A stretch of 64,000 bases of DNA from Shinella zoogloeoides (lineage in GTDB: Bacteria > Pseudomonadota > Alphaproteobacteria > Rhizobiales > Rhizobiaceae), in contig NZ_QNUJ01000009.1 of assembly GCF_003574625.1 (NCBI RefSeq), forward strand, positions 186,001 to 250,000, read 5' to 3'. A model generated the notes under the pieces. That model was not told where the DNA came from. It saw only the letters and a program-made list of their open reading frames with translations, and did not search any database. How positions within the stretch are numbered: the first letter of the stretch is position 1; each line of letters opens with the position of its first letter. Position numbers and translations under genes: made by a program. Shown piece by piece: positions 40,435 to 49,757 of the stretch.

Positions 40435-41454
40435 ATGCAGACGCGGACCATCGGCAGGACGGATCTTGCCGTGACCGAATTCGGCTTCGGTACGGCGCCG
40501 CTCGGCGGGCTCTACCGGGCCTGCCCGCGCGACGTCGCGATGGCGACGCTGGAAACCGCCTGGCAGGAGGGCCTGCGCTACTACGACACCGCCCCCTGGT
40601 ACGGCTTCGGCCTTGCGGAGCGCTATGTCGGCGATTTCCTGCGCGACAAGCCGAAGGGAAGCTATGTGCTGTCGACGAAGGTCGGCCGCGTCATGCAGCC
40701 GGCCGAGGGCGATACGGTGCCGAATTATGGCTTCGTCGATCCGCTGCCCTTCGGTGCGCGCTACGACTACAGCTATGACGGCATCATGCGCTGCCTCGAG
40801 CTGAGCTATACCCGGCTCGGCCTCAACCGGATCGATATCCTCTATGTGCACGATATCGGCGTCTATACGCATGGCGCGGAGCGCAATGCGGTCTATCTGC
40901 GCCAGCTCCTCGATTCCGGCCTCAAGGCGCTCTCCGAGCTGAAATCCTCCGGCACCATCAAGGCTTTCGGCCTCGGCGTGAACGAGGTGCCCGTCTGCCT
41001 CGATATCCTGCGCGAGGCCGATCTCGACTGCATTCTGCTTGCCGGCCGCTACACGCTGCTCGACCGCTCCGCCGTGGAGGAACTGCTGCCGCTCTGCGGG
41101 AGGAAGGGGACCTCGCTGGTGGTCGGTGGCGTCTTCAATTCAGGCATCCTGGCGACGGGTCCGGTCGAGGGCGCGCATTTCGACTATATGCCGGCAACGC
41201 CGGAGGTCGCGGAAAAGGTCGGCGCGATGATGGGGATCGCCGCGGAACGCGGCGTGCCGCTCGCGGCAGCAGCCCTGCAGTTTCCGCTGCGCCGCCCCGC
41301 TGTCACCTCGGTCCTGCTCGGCACCGCGAAGCCGGAAAGCCTGCGCCGCAACATGGCGCTGGCGCGCATGGACCTGCCGAAGGATATTTACCCGGCTTTC
41401 GAGCCTCATACGCTGGTGGCGCCCGAGCTGGGGCTCGAGCCCGTCCGCGAATAA
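40435..41454 (+). CDS. Aldo/keto reductase, L-fucose / D-threo-aldose 1-dehydrogenase type
   Basis: A 339-residue AKR-fold enzyme with the catalytic tetrad D51, Y56, K82 and H139 (YYDTAPWYG, LSTKVG, ILYVHD). The long insert with YGFVDPLPFGARYDYSYDGIMRCLE matches D-threo-aldose 1-dehydrogenase/L-fucose dehydrogenase and pyridoxal 4-dehydrogenase relatives. The next gene is an L-fucose mutarotase, so oxidation of L-fucose or a related sugar to its lactone is the best guess. It starts at ATG about 90 bases after the aldolase gene. Confidence 0.82.
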   Translation: MQTRTIGRTDLAVTEFGFGTAPLGGLYRACPRDVAMATLETAWQEGLRYYDTAPWYGFGLAERYVGDFLRDKPKGSYVLSTKVGRVMQPAEGDTVPNYGFVDPLPFGARYDYSYDGIMRCLELSYTRLGLNRIDILYVHDIGVYTHGAERNAVYLRQLLDSGLKALSELKSSGTIKAFGLGVNEVPVCLDILREADLDCILLAGRYTLLDRSAVEELLPLCGRKGTSLVVGGVFNSGILATGPVEGAHFDYMPATPEVAEKVGAMMGIAAERGVPLAAAALQFPLRRPAVTSVLLGTAKPESLRRNMALARMDLPKDIYPAFEPHTLVAPELGLEPVRE

Positions 41455-41480
41455 CATTCGATCGAGGAGGATCGAAATCC

Positions 41481-41927
41481 ATGTTGAAAGGCATTCACCC
41501 GCTGCTCGGTCCCGATCTCCTGCATGCCATCCGCACGATGGGGCATGGAGACGACATCGTCATCGCGGACGCCAATTTCCCCTCCAGCTTCCTCGGTCCG
41601 AAGGTCATCCGGGCCGACGGCGTCGATGCGGTGGCGATCACGGAGGCCATTCTGGCGCATATGCCGCTCGACACCTTCGTTCCCGAGGCCGCCTGGCGCA
41701 TGGAGGTGGTGGGCGATCCGGCCGCGGTGCCGGAGGTCTGCGCGACCTTCCAGAGCCTCGTGAACCGCCTCGCCGGCGATTTCACGGTACACGCCGTCGA
41801 GCGCTTCGCCTTCTACGAGATGGCGAAGAAGGCGGCCTATATCGTCGCCACCACGGAATTCCGCCTTTACGGCAATATCATCCTGAAGAAGGGCGTCGTG
41901 CATCCGCATGAGGTCTACCGGGTCTAG
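41481..41927 (+). CDS. fucU: L-fucose mutarotase, RbsD/FucU family
   Basis: A 148-residue enzyme that interconverts alpha and beta anomers of L-fucose. It follows E. coli FucU along its length: start MLKGIHPLLGPDLLHA, the MGHGD motif with catalytic His22, GPKVIRADG, RFAFYE and YGNIILKKGVV near the end. GAGGAGG precedes the ATG. It is 26 bases after the aldo/keto reductase gene, which supports joint action on the same sugar. Confidence 0.9.
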   Translation: MLKGIHPLLGPDLLHAIRTMGHGDDIVIADANFPSSFLGPKVIRADGVDAVAITEAILAHMPLDTFVPEAAWRMEVVGDPAAVPEVCATFQSLVNRLAGDFTVHAVERFAFYEMAKKAAYIVATTEFRLYGNIILKKGVVHPHEVYRV

Positions 41928-42086
41928 CAGAACCCTTTCGACCATATTGGCAGTCGCAATGCGCCCGGAGCCGATTTCGAGCATCCGTGACGGCCGCTTC
42001 CCTCTTGACCTTGCCTGCGGGCGACGGAAAAATCCAGCCGCATCAAGGCCATCGTGCGCGCTGCCGCATAGGAAGGAATGGAATCC

Positions 42087-42818
42087 ATGAGCAATCTTCA
42101 GGGCAGGACCGTGCTGGTGACGGCGGCGGGGCAGGGCATCGGGCGTGCGTCGGCGCTGGCCTTCCAGCGCGCGGGCGCGACGGTGATCGCCACGGACGTC
42201 AACCCGGAAACGCTCTCCAGCCTTGCGGATGAGAGCGGCATGGCAACGCGCCTCCTCAACGTTCTCGACGATGCTGCCGTTTCCGCCGTTGTCGCCGATA
42301 TCGGCCGCATCGACGTGCTCTTCAATTGCGCCGGCGTGGTGCATGGCGGCACGATCCTGGAGATGAAGGAGGACGACCTCGCCTTCGCCTGGAACCTCAA
42401 CGTGCTCGCCATGGTGCGCACCATCCGTGCCGTGTTGCCGGGCATGCTGGAACGCGGCGACGGCGCCATCGTCAACATGGCCTCGGTCGCTTCCAGCGTG
42501 AAGGGTGTGCCGAACCGCTTCGCCTATGGCGTCACCAAGGCCGCCGTCATCGGCCTTACCAAGGCGGTCGCCGCCGATTATGTCGGCAAGGGCATCCGCT
42601 GCAACGCCATCTGCCCCGGCACGGTGGAAAGCCCCTCCCTGCAGGACCGGATGCGCGCCGGGGGAGACTATGACGCCGCCCGCGCCGCCTTCATCGCCCG
42701 CCAGCCGATGGGGCGGATCGGCACGCCCGAGGAGATCGCCGATCTTGCGGTGCACCTTGCCGGCGCCACCTACACGACCGGCCAGGCCTATGTCATCGAC
42801 GGCGGCTGGACCGGCTGA
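42087..42818 (+). CDS. SDR family oxidoreductase, probable 2-keto-3-deoxy-L-fuconate dehydrogenase
   Basis: A 243-residue short-chain dehydrogenase with the NAD motif TAAGQGIGR at 12-20, NCAG at 80-83, and the catalytic S133, Y147, K151. The C-terminal GGWTG and overall pattern resemble BDH2 and the 2-keto-3-deoxy-L-fuconate dehydrogenase of Xanthomonas. Two ATGs are in frame; the second (MSNLQGRT) has the better AAGGA spacing. The neighbouring fucU and sugar dehydrogenase support the fuconate role. It is about 160 bases downstream of fucU. No lactonase, dehydratase or sugar transporter is seen in the window. Confidence 0.8.
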   Translation: MSNLQGRTVLVTAAGQGIGRASALAFQRAGATVIATDVNPETLSSLADESGMATRLLNVLDDAAVSAVVADIGRIDVLFNCAGVVHGGTILEMKEDDLAFAWNLNVLAMVRTIRAVLPGMLERGDGAIVNMASVASSVKGVPNRFAYGVTKAAVIGLTKAVAADYVGKGIRCNAICPGTVESPSLQDRMRAGGDYDAARAAFIARQPMGRIGTPEEIADLAVHLAGATYTTGQAYVIDGGWTG

Positions 42819-42882
42819 ATCCCGTTCATTCTGGCGAAAGGTTCGCGGGCGTAGGATGCTCCCCGTGGAATGTTGCCACGCA

Positions 42883-42906
42883 GCGAAAACCTGTTAGTGT
42901 TTTCGC
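42883..42906. promoter_or_regulatory. Inverted repeat upstream of the PHB depolymerase gene
   Basis: GCGAAAAC and GTTTTCGC are a perfect 8-bp inverted repeat with an 8-base spacer, about 65 bases before the gene, directly followed by the palindrome CGCAATTGCG. No T-tract follows, so an operator is as likely as a terminator. Confidence 0.35.
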
Positions 42907-42970
42907 AATTGCGGAAACCGGGTGAGACGGCGGGGCATGAGTCCCCGCCGGGAAATGGGATAACGCGCAG

Positions 42971-44260
42971 ATGTACTACCAGCTCTACGAACTCAATCAT
43001 GCGATGATGGCGCCCTGGCGCGCCGCGGCGGACCAGATGCGCATTGCCTTCCGCAATCCGCTCAACCCGCTCTCCCACACCTATTTCGGCCGCACCATGG
43101 CCGCCGGCTTCGAGGTGCTCGAGCGTACCACCCGGCGCTACGGCAAGCCGGCTTTCGGCCTCGATACCACGGTCATCGAGGGCAAGCCCGTCTCCGTGCA
43201 TGAAAAGGTCGTCTGGCAGCGCCCCTTCTGCAACCTCATCCATTTCGAGCGCTGTCTGCCCGCCGGCCATCGCAAGGATCCGAAGATCCTGATCGTCGCG
43301 CCGATGTCGGGCCACTATGCAACGCTGCTGCGCGGTACCGTCGAGGCGATGCTGCCCCATGCGGAAGTGCACATCACCGACTGGATCGACGCGCGCATGG
43401 TGCCGCTCTCCGAGGGCACCTTCGATCTCGACGACTATATCGATTACGTCATCCAGATGTTGCATGCGCTGGGGCCGGATACCCATGTCATCGCCGTCTG
43501 CCAGCCGGCCGTGCCGGTTCTGGCGGCCGTGGCCGTGATGGAGGCCGAGGACGATCCGCTCTCGCCCGCCACCATGACGCTGATGGGCGGGCCGATCGAC
43601 ACGCGCATCAACCCGACCGCCGTGAACAAGCTCGCCGAGGAAAAGCCGATCGAGTGGTTCCGCGACAATGTCGTCATGCCGGTGCCGTGGCCGCAGCCGG
43701 GCTTCATGCGCATGGTCTATCCGGGTTTCCTGCAGCTTTCCGGCTTCATGTCGATGAACCTCGACCGCCATGTCATCGCGCACAAGGAATTTTTCGCCCA
43801 TCTCGTGAAGAACGATGGCGATGCCGCGGAAAAGCACCGCGACTTCTACGATGAATATCTCGCCGTCATGGACCTGACGGCCGAATTCTATCTGCAGACG
43901 GTGGAAACGGTCTTCATGAAGCACGCCCTGCCGAAGGGCGAGATGATGCACCGGACGCGGCCCGTCGACACGACGGCGATCCGCAAGGTGGCGCTGCTCA
44001 CCGTCGAGGGCGAGAACGACGATATTTCCGGCGTCGGCCAGACCGAGGCGGCGCAGACCATCTGCACCAATATCCCGGATCATATGCGGATGCATTATGT
44101 CCAGCCGGATGTCGGTCACTACGGCGTCTTCAACGGCTCGCGCTTCCGCAGGGAGATCGCGCCGCGCATCCTCTCCTTCATCGCCGCGCATGGCCGGGGC
44201 GAAAAGGCAAAGACGGTGCCGCGCGTCATCAAGGGCGGGAAATCCGGCGACGCCGCCTGA
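42971..44260 (+). CDS. phaZ: Intracellular polyhydroxybutyrate depolymerase
   Basis: A 429-residue intracellular PHB depolymerase that mobilises storage granules to 3-hydroxybutyrate oligomers. It starts MYYQLYELNHAMMAPWRA, as the family does. The nucleophile is C177 in the AVCQPAVP box, a Cys in place of the usual Ser, with the late VGHYGVFNGSRFR carrying the catalytic His and GENDDISG an acidic residue. No signal peptide is seen, in keeping with an intracellular enzyme. No PHB synthase gene is in the window. Confidence 0.92.
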   Translation: MYYQLYELNHAMMAPWRAAADQMRIAFRNPLNPLSHTYFGRTMAAGFEVLERTTRRYGKPAFGLDTTVIEGKPVSVHEKVVWQRPFCNLIHFERCLPAGHRKDPKILIVAPMSGHYATLLRGTVEAMLPHAEVHITDWIDARMVPLSEGTFDLDDYIDYVIQMLHALGPDTHVIAVCQPAVPVLAAVAVMEAEDDPLSPATMTLMGGPIDTRINPTAVNKLAEEKPIEWFRDNVVMPVPWPQPGFMRMVYPGFLQLSGFMSMNLDRHVIAHKEFFAHLVKNDGDAAEKHRDFYDEYLAVMDLTAEFYLQTVETVFMKHALPKGEMMHRTRPVDTTAIRKVALLTVEGENDDISGVGQTEAAQTICTNIPDHMRMHYVQPDVGHYGVFNGSRFRREIAPRILSFIAAHGRGEKAKTVPRVIKGGKSGDAA

Positions 44261-44388
44261 TTTTCCGGGCTCGTTTCAGGCACTTGCCCGAATCTCCCGG
44301 GCATTGCCTTGAACGCCCGGGCCGGTCTGCCCACATCGGAATCACCGGAAGCCGGAGTGGTTTCCGCCGATCGTGAGGAAGATTGCAC

Positions 44389-44829
44389 ATGAACCAGTCA
44401 GCACTGATTCGTCCGGACTGGACGCCTGCGACCATCGCCCTGATGGTGCTCGGCTTCGTGGTGTTCTGGCCGCTCGGCCTTGCCATGCTTGCCTACATCA
44501 TCTTCGGCGACCGCCTGAAAAACTTCAAGAAAGACGCCAACGACACCGTGGACGGCATGTTCGCCTCCTGCCGCGGCAAGTTCCGCGGTGGCCGCAACCG
44601 TGGCCATGCCTTCCGCAGCGCCACCGGCAATGCCGCCTTCGACGACTGGCGTGACGCCGAGCTCGCCCGCCTCGACGAGGAGCGCCGCAAGCTCGACGAG
44701 ATGCGCGAGGAGTTCGACGCCTACAGCCGCGAACTGCGCCGCGCCAAGGACCAGGAGGAGTTCGACCGCTTCATGCGCGAACGCCGCGCCAGGGGCCAGA
44801 GCGACGTCCCGGGTTTTCCGGCCACGTAA
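44389..44829 (+). CDS. DUF2852 membrane protein
   Basis: A 146-residue protein of unknown function. Residues about 12-40 form one or two hydrophobic segments (IALMVLGFVVFWPLGLAMLA), followed by a basic Gly/Arg region (RGKFRGGRNRGHAFRS) and a strongly charged probable coiled coil (about 85-135, rich in Glu, Arg and Leu). GAGGAAG lies 7 bases before the ATG. It has its own terminator and no clear partner. Confidence 0.8.
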   Translation: MNQSALIRPDWTPATIALMVLGFVVFWPLGLAMLAYIIFGDRLKNFKKDANDTVDGMFASCRGKFRGGRNRGHAFRSATGNAAFDDWRDAELARLDEERRKLDEMREEFDAYSRELRRAKDQEEFDRFMRERRARGQSDVPGFPAT

Positions 44830-44923
44830 GGACGCCTGGGCAGTCCGTTCCCGTCCTCCCGTCCTCCTCGAGCCAGACTCGAACTGAGGATGGAGAGGAA
44901 AAGTGACCCACCGTTGAAAATCG

Positions 44924-44948
44924 ACCGGCGCCGCGTGCGCCGGTTTTT
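44924..44948 (+). terminator. Terminator-like hairpin after the DUF2852 gene
   Basis: ACCGGCGC and GCGCCGGT form a perfect 8-bp stem with a 5-base loop, then TTTT, about 95 bases past the stop. Confidence 0.7.
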
Positions 44949-44981
44949 CGTCGAGGCGTTTCAGCCGCCACCGAATCGGCT

Positions 44982-45755
44982 ATGAAAGGCAGCATGTTTC
45001 CCTTGGCTCGCAAGCCCCGCAAGGCCCTGAAGGCCCCGCCTCCGCCGGAACGGCGCGAGATCGACGTCAATGGCCGGGCCCTGCCGCTCACCATCAAACG
45101 CGACCTGCGCGCCACGCGACTGACGCTGCGCATCGAGCCCGGCGGGCGCGCCCTGCGCATGACGGTGCCGAACGGCATCGCCGAGCGCGACATCCGCGAG
45201 TTCCTCGCCCGCCATCAGGGCTGGCTGATGACGAAGCTGGCTAAATTCCGCTCCAGTAACGAGCTCGAAGACGGTGGCTATGTCATGATCCGCGGCATCG
45301 CCCACCGCATCGAGGCGACGGGCAGGTTGCGCGGGCTGACGGAGGCCGTCATCGTCGATGACGAGGCCGTGCTGCGCGTCGGCGGCATGGAGGAGAGCAT
45401 TCCCCGCCGGATCAGCGATTTCCTGAAGAAGGAGGCGCGTCTGGAGCTGGACAGGCTGGTCGCCGTCCATGCCGGGCGCATCGGCAAGCGCGTGAAGTCA
45501 TTGACGCTGCGCGATACCCGCAGCCGCTGGGGCTCCTGCTCGGCCGACGGCGCGCTCAGCTTCTCCTGGCGCATCGCCATGGCCCCGCCGCATGTCATCG
45601 ATTATCTCGCCGCCCATGAGGTGGCCCATCTTCGCGAGATGAACCACAGCCCCGCCTTCTGGTCGCTCTGCGCGCAGCTCTGCCCCGCGACGGAGGAGGC
45701 CAAGCGCTGGCTCAAGCGCAACGGCAGTCTGCTGCACGCGGTGGATTTCGGCTAG
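44982..45755 (+). CDS. YgjP-like M48-type metallopeptidase domain protein (DUF45)
   Basis: A 257-residue cytosolic protein with the zinc motif HEVAH at 212-216 followed by REMNHSPAFW, which supplies the third ligand. The preceding DTRSRWGSCSADGALSFSWR is the family hallmark. Members are predicted zinc peptidases; the E. coli YgjP substrate is not established. The start is the ATG of MKGSMFP, with no strong ribosome site; an ATG four codons later is possible. It converges on yqaE with three bases between stops. Confidence 0.88.
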   Translation: MKGSMFPLARKPRKALKAPPPPERREIDVNGRALPLTIKRDLRATRLTLRIEPGGRALRMTVPNGIAERDIREFLARHQGWLMTKLAKFRSSNELEDGGYVMIRGIAHRIEATGRLRGLTEAVIVDDEAVLRVGGMEESIPRRISDFLKKEARLELDRLVAVHAGRIGKRVKSLTLRDTRSRWGSCSADGALSFSWRIAMAPPHVIDYLAAHEVAHLREMNHSPAFWSLCAQLCPATEEAKRWLKRNGSLLHAVDFG

Positions 45756-45758
45756 GTT

Positions 45759-45953
45759 TCAGCGACGATCGGCCAGCGCCTCGCGGATTTTCCTGTCCGT
45801 ATTGTACTGCCCCAGCGCATAGACCGCCCAGATCGCGGCCGGCAGCCAGCCGATCAGCGTCACCTGCAGGATGAGGCAGATGATGCCGGCAATCGGCCGC
45901 CCGATGGTGAAGAACACCAGAAAGGGCAGGAGGATGGCGATGATGAGCCGCAT
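45759..45953 (-). CDS. yqaE: YqaE/Pmp3 family small membrane protein
   Basis: A 64-residue hydrophobic protein with two transmembrane helices (about 3-20 and 27-48) separated by a short loop holding GRPIAGIICLILQVTLIGW, the Pmp3/UPF0057 pattern. Yeast and plant relatives affect membrane potential and salt stress; the bacterial role is unclear. GGAGA precedes the ATG. Confidence 0.85.
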   Translation of the reverse strand: MRLIIAILLPFLVFFTIGRPIAGIICLILQVTLIGWLPAAIWAVYALGQYNTDRKIREALADRR

Positions 45954-46082
45954 GGTCGTCTCCGGTCTTGGTCTCTTCTCAATATGGGCGCGCTGGCCGC
46001 CCATGCAAGGGCGCCGGTCCCGGCCCTTTTGCCGCCGTCTTTCGGCTCGACTCTTCTGGTGATTCGTGCGACTCCCTCGACC

Positions 46083-46753
46083 ATGACACTCGACATCAAA
46101 ATCTGCGGGCTGAAGACCGAAGAGGCCGTCGACAGGGCGGTTGCGCTCGGCGCCAGCCATATCGGCTTCATCTTCTTCCCCAAGAGCCCGCGCAACATCG
46201 AGCCCGCCGATGCCGGCCGGCTGGCGGAGCGGGCGCGCGGGCGCGCGAAGATCGTCGCCGTCACCGTCAATGCCGACAGCGACACGCTGGACGAGATCGT
46301 CGACCAGCTTTCGCCTGATATTCTACAGCTCCACGGTAATGAAAGCCCGGAGCGGGTGCTGACCGTCAAGGCGGTCTATGGCCTGCCGGTGATGAAGGCC
46401 TTTTCCGTGCGCGAGGCGGACGATCTCAAGAAGATCGACCCCTATATCGGCATCGCCGACCGCTTCCTCTTCGATGCCAAACCGCCGGCGGGCTCCGAGC
46501 TTCCGGGCGGCAACGGCGTCTCCTTCGACTGGAACCTCATGCATCTGCTTGACGGCGGCGTCGATTACATGCTTTCGGGTGGGCTGAACAAGGATAACCT
46601 CGCCGAGGCCATCCGGATGACCGGCGCGCCCGGCATCGACGCAAGTTCCGGCGTCGAGAGCGCGCCCGGCGTCAAGGACCTCGGCCTGATGGAAGCGTTT
46701 TTTGAAGCGGCACGACAGGCGGAACGCGAAACCGCCGCCGCAGGGAGAGGCAA

Positions 46754-46757
<4 letters not shown>
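46083..46757 (+). CDS. trpF: Phosphoribosylanthranilate isomerase
   Basis: Catalyses the Amadori rearrangement of PRA to CdRP in tryptophan synthesis. The 224-residue TIM barrel has the catalytic cysteine C8 in [13 protein letters not shown], and the late LSGGLN and ASSGVES phosphate-binding segments with the catalytic Asp in DASSGVE. The frame is open about 100 bases upstream, but homology begins near MTLDIKICG; no clear ribosome site is seen there. It overlaps trpB as GTGA. Confidence 0.94.
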
Positions 46758-47974
<1,217 letters not shown>

Positions 47975-47975
47975 G

Positions 47976-48815
47976 ATGACCGCACGCATGGACAAACGCT
48001 TCGCGGATCTCGCGGCGGAAGGCCGCCCGGCCCTCGTCACCTATTTCATGGGCGGCGATCCGGATTATGCGAGCTCGCTGGAGATCATGAAGGCGCTGCC
48101 GAAGGCCGGCTCCGACGTCATCGAGCTCGGCATGCCCTTCTCCGATCCGATGGCCGACGGCCCGGCGATCCAGCTCGCCGGCCAGCGCGCGCTGAAGGGC
48201 GGCCAGACGCTCGCCAAGACGCTGCAGATGGCCCGTGACTTCCGCAAGGAGGACGACGCGACGCCGATCGTGCTGATGGGCTACTACAACCCGATCTATA
48301 TCTACGGCGTCGAGCGTTTCCTGAACGACGCGCTGGAAGCCGGCATTGACGGCCTCATCGTCGTCGATCTGCCGCCGGAAATGGATGACGAGCTCTGCAC
48401 CCCGGCGCTCGCCAGGGGCATCAACTTCATCCGCCTCGCGACCCCGACCACGGACGAGAAGCGCCTGCCGGCCGTCCTGAAGAACACGTCGGGCTTTGTC
48501 TACTATGTCTCGATGAACGGCATCACCGGCTCGGCCCTGCCCGATCCCTCTCTCATCGGCGGCGCGGTCGGTCGCATCAAGGCGCATACGAAGCTGCCGG
48601 TCTGCGTCGGCTTCGGCGTCAAGACGGCCGAGCACGCCCGCGCCATCGGCGCGTCGGCGGACGGCGTCGTCGTCGGCACCGCCATCGTCAACCAGATCGC
48701 CTCCAGCCTCACGGCGGAAGGCACGGCAAGCGCCGCCACCGTCGCCGGTGTCGAGACGCTGGTCATGAGCCTCGCATCGGGCGTGCGCGCATCGCGCCTT
48801 GCGGCGGCGGAGTAA
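47976..48815 (+). CDS. trpA: Tryptophan synthase alpha chain
   Basis: Cleaves indole-3-glycerol phosphate to indole, which is channelled to TrpB. The 279-residue TIM barrel has the catalytic E50 and D61 in [15 protein letters not shown], the loop with MGYYNPIY, and the phosphate-binding VGFGVK and GADGVVVG-like [14 protein letters not shown]. It is the last trp gene here; trpE, trpD and trpC are not in the window. accD follows after 38 bases. Confidence 0.97.
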   Translation: MTARMDKRFADLAAEGRPALVTYFMGGDPDYASSLEIMKALPKAGSDVIELGMPFSDPMADGPAIQLAGQRALKGGQTLAKTLQMARDFRKEDDATPIVLMGYYNPIYIYGVERFLNDALEAGIDGLIVVDLPPEMDDELCTPALARGINFIRLATPTTDEKRLPAVLKNTSGFVYYVSMNGITGSALPDPSLIGGAVGRIKAHTKLPVCVGFGVKTAEHARAIGASADGVVVGTAIVNQIASSLTAEGTASAATVAGVETLVMSLASGVRASRLAAAE

Positions 48816-48853
48816 AGTTCCCACATGGGAACCATTGTAACGGGAGCTAGACC

Positions 48854-49756
48854 GTGAACTGGATCACGAATTACGTTCGGCCGAAGATCAACTCGATGCT
48901 TGGCCGCCCTGACCGGGATGTACCGGAAAATCTCTGGATCAAGTGCCCGGAAACCGGCGAGATGGTGTTCCACCGCGATCTCGAGGAGAACAAGTGGGTC
49001 ATCCCGGCATCGGGCTACCACATGAAGATGCCGGCCAAGGCCCGCCTGAAGGACCTCTTCGACGAGGGCGTCTACGAGTCCCTGCAGCAGCCGAAGGTCG
49101 CGCAGGACCCGCTGAAGTTCCGCGATTCCAAGAAATACACCGACCGCCTGAAGGACAGCCGCGCCAAGACCGAGTTGGAAGACACGATCCTTGCCGGCGT
49201 CGGCAAGGTGCGCGGCGTCAAGCTCGTCGCCGTCGTGCACGAATTCGCCTTCATGGGCGGCTCGCTCGGCATTGCCGCCGGTGAGGCGATCATCAAGGCC
49301 TTCGAGCGCGCCATCGCGGAAAAGTGCCCGCTCGTCATGTTCCCTGCCTCCGGCGGCGCGCGCATGCAGGAAGGCATCCTCTCGCTGATGCAGCTTCCCC
49401 GCACCACGGTCGCCGTGGAGATGCTGAAGGAAGCGGGCCTGCCCTATATCGTCGTGCTCACCAACCCGACGACGGGCGGCGTGACGGCTTCCTACGCCAT
49501 GCTGGGCGATATTCATCTTGCCGAGCCGGGCGCGGAAATCTGCTTCGCCGGCAAGCGTGTCATCGAGCAGACCATCCGCGAGAAGCTGCCGGAAGGCTTC
49601 CAGACCTCGGAATACCTGCTCGACCACGGCATGGTCGACATGGTCGTCAAGCGTCATGACATTCCCGATACGCTCGCCCGCCTTCTGAAAATCCTGATGA
49701 AGAAGCCGGCTGCATCCTCGGCAGCGAACGGCGCCCTCGCCATCGCGGCCCAGTGA
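48854..49756 (+). CDS. accD: Acetyl-CoA carboxylase carboxyltransferase beta subunit
   Basis: Transfers the carboxyl from biotin carboxyl carrier protein to acetyl-CoA, with AccA. The 300-residue product has the carboxyltransferase core ([42 protein letters not shown]). The N-terminal zinc ribbon of E. coli AccD (CxxC-15-CxxC) is degenerate: only C31 remains, and positions 34, 50 and 53 are Thr, Ile and Ser. I recall other alphaproteobacterial AccD proteins sharing this. The start is GTG with GGGAGC upstream. It is one base from folC. Confidence 0.95.
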   Translation: MNWITNYVRPKINSMLGRPDRDVPENLWIKCPETGEMVFHRDLEENKWVIPASGYHMKMPAKARLKDLFDEGVYESLQQPKVAQDPLKFRDSKKYTDRLKDSRAKTELEDTILAGVGKVRGVKLVAVVHEFAFMGGSLGIAAGEAIIKAFERAIAEKCPLVMFPASGGARMQEGILSLMQLPRTTVAVEMLKEAGLPYIVVLTNPTTGGVTASYAMLGDIHLAEPGAEICFAGKRVIEQTIREKLPEGFQTSEYLLDHGMVDMVVKRHDIPDTLARLLKILMKKPAASSAANGALAIAAQ

Positions 49757-49757
49757 C

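Noticed and set aside
44318-44340. CCCGGGC/GCCCGGG hairpin region after the PHB depolymerase gene as a terminator
   Set aside because: The loop is long (12 bases) and no T-run follows on either strand.
44861-44895. A possible fourth copy of the intergenic repeat (TCCTCGAGCCAGACTCGAACTGAGGATGG region)
   Set aside because: The hairpin arms match the other copies poorly and the flanks are missing; it may be chance or a very decayed copy.
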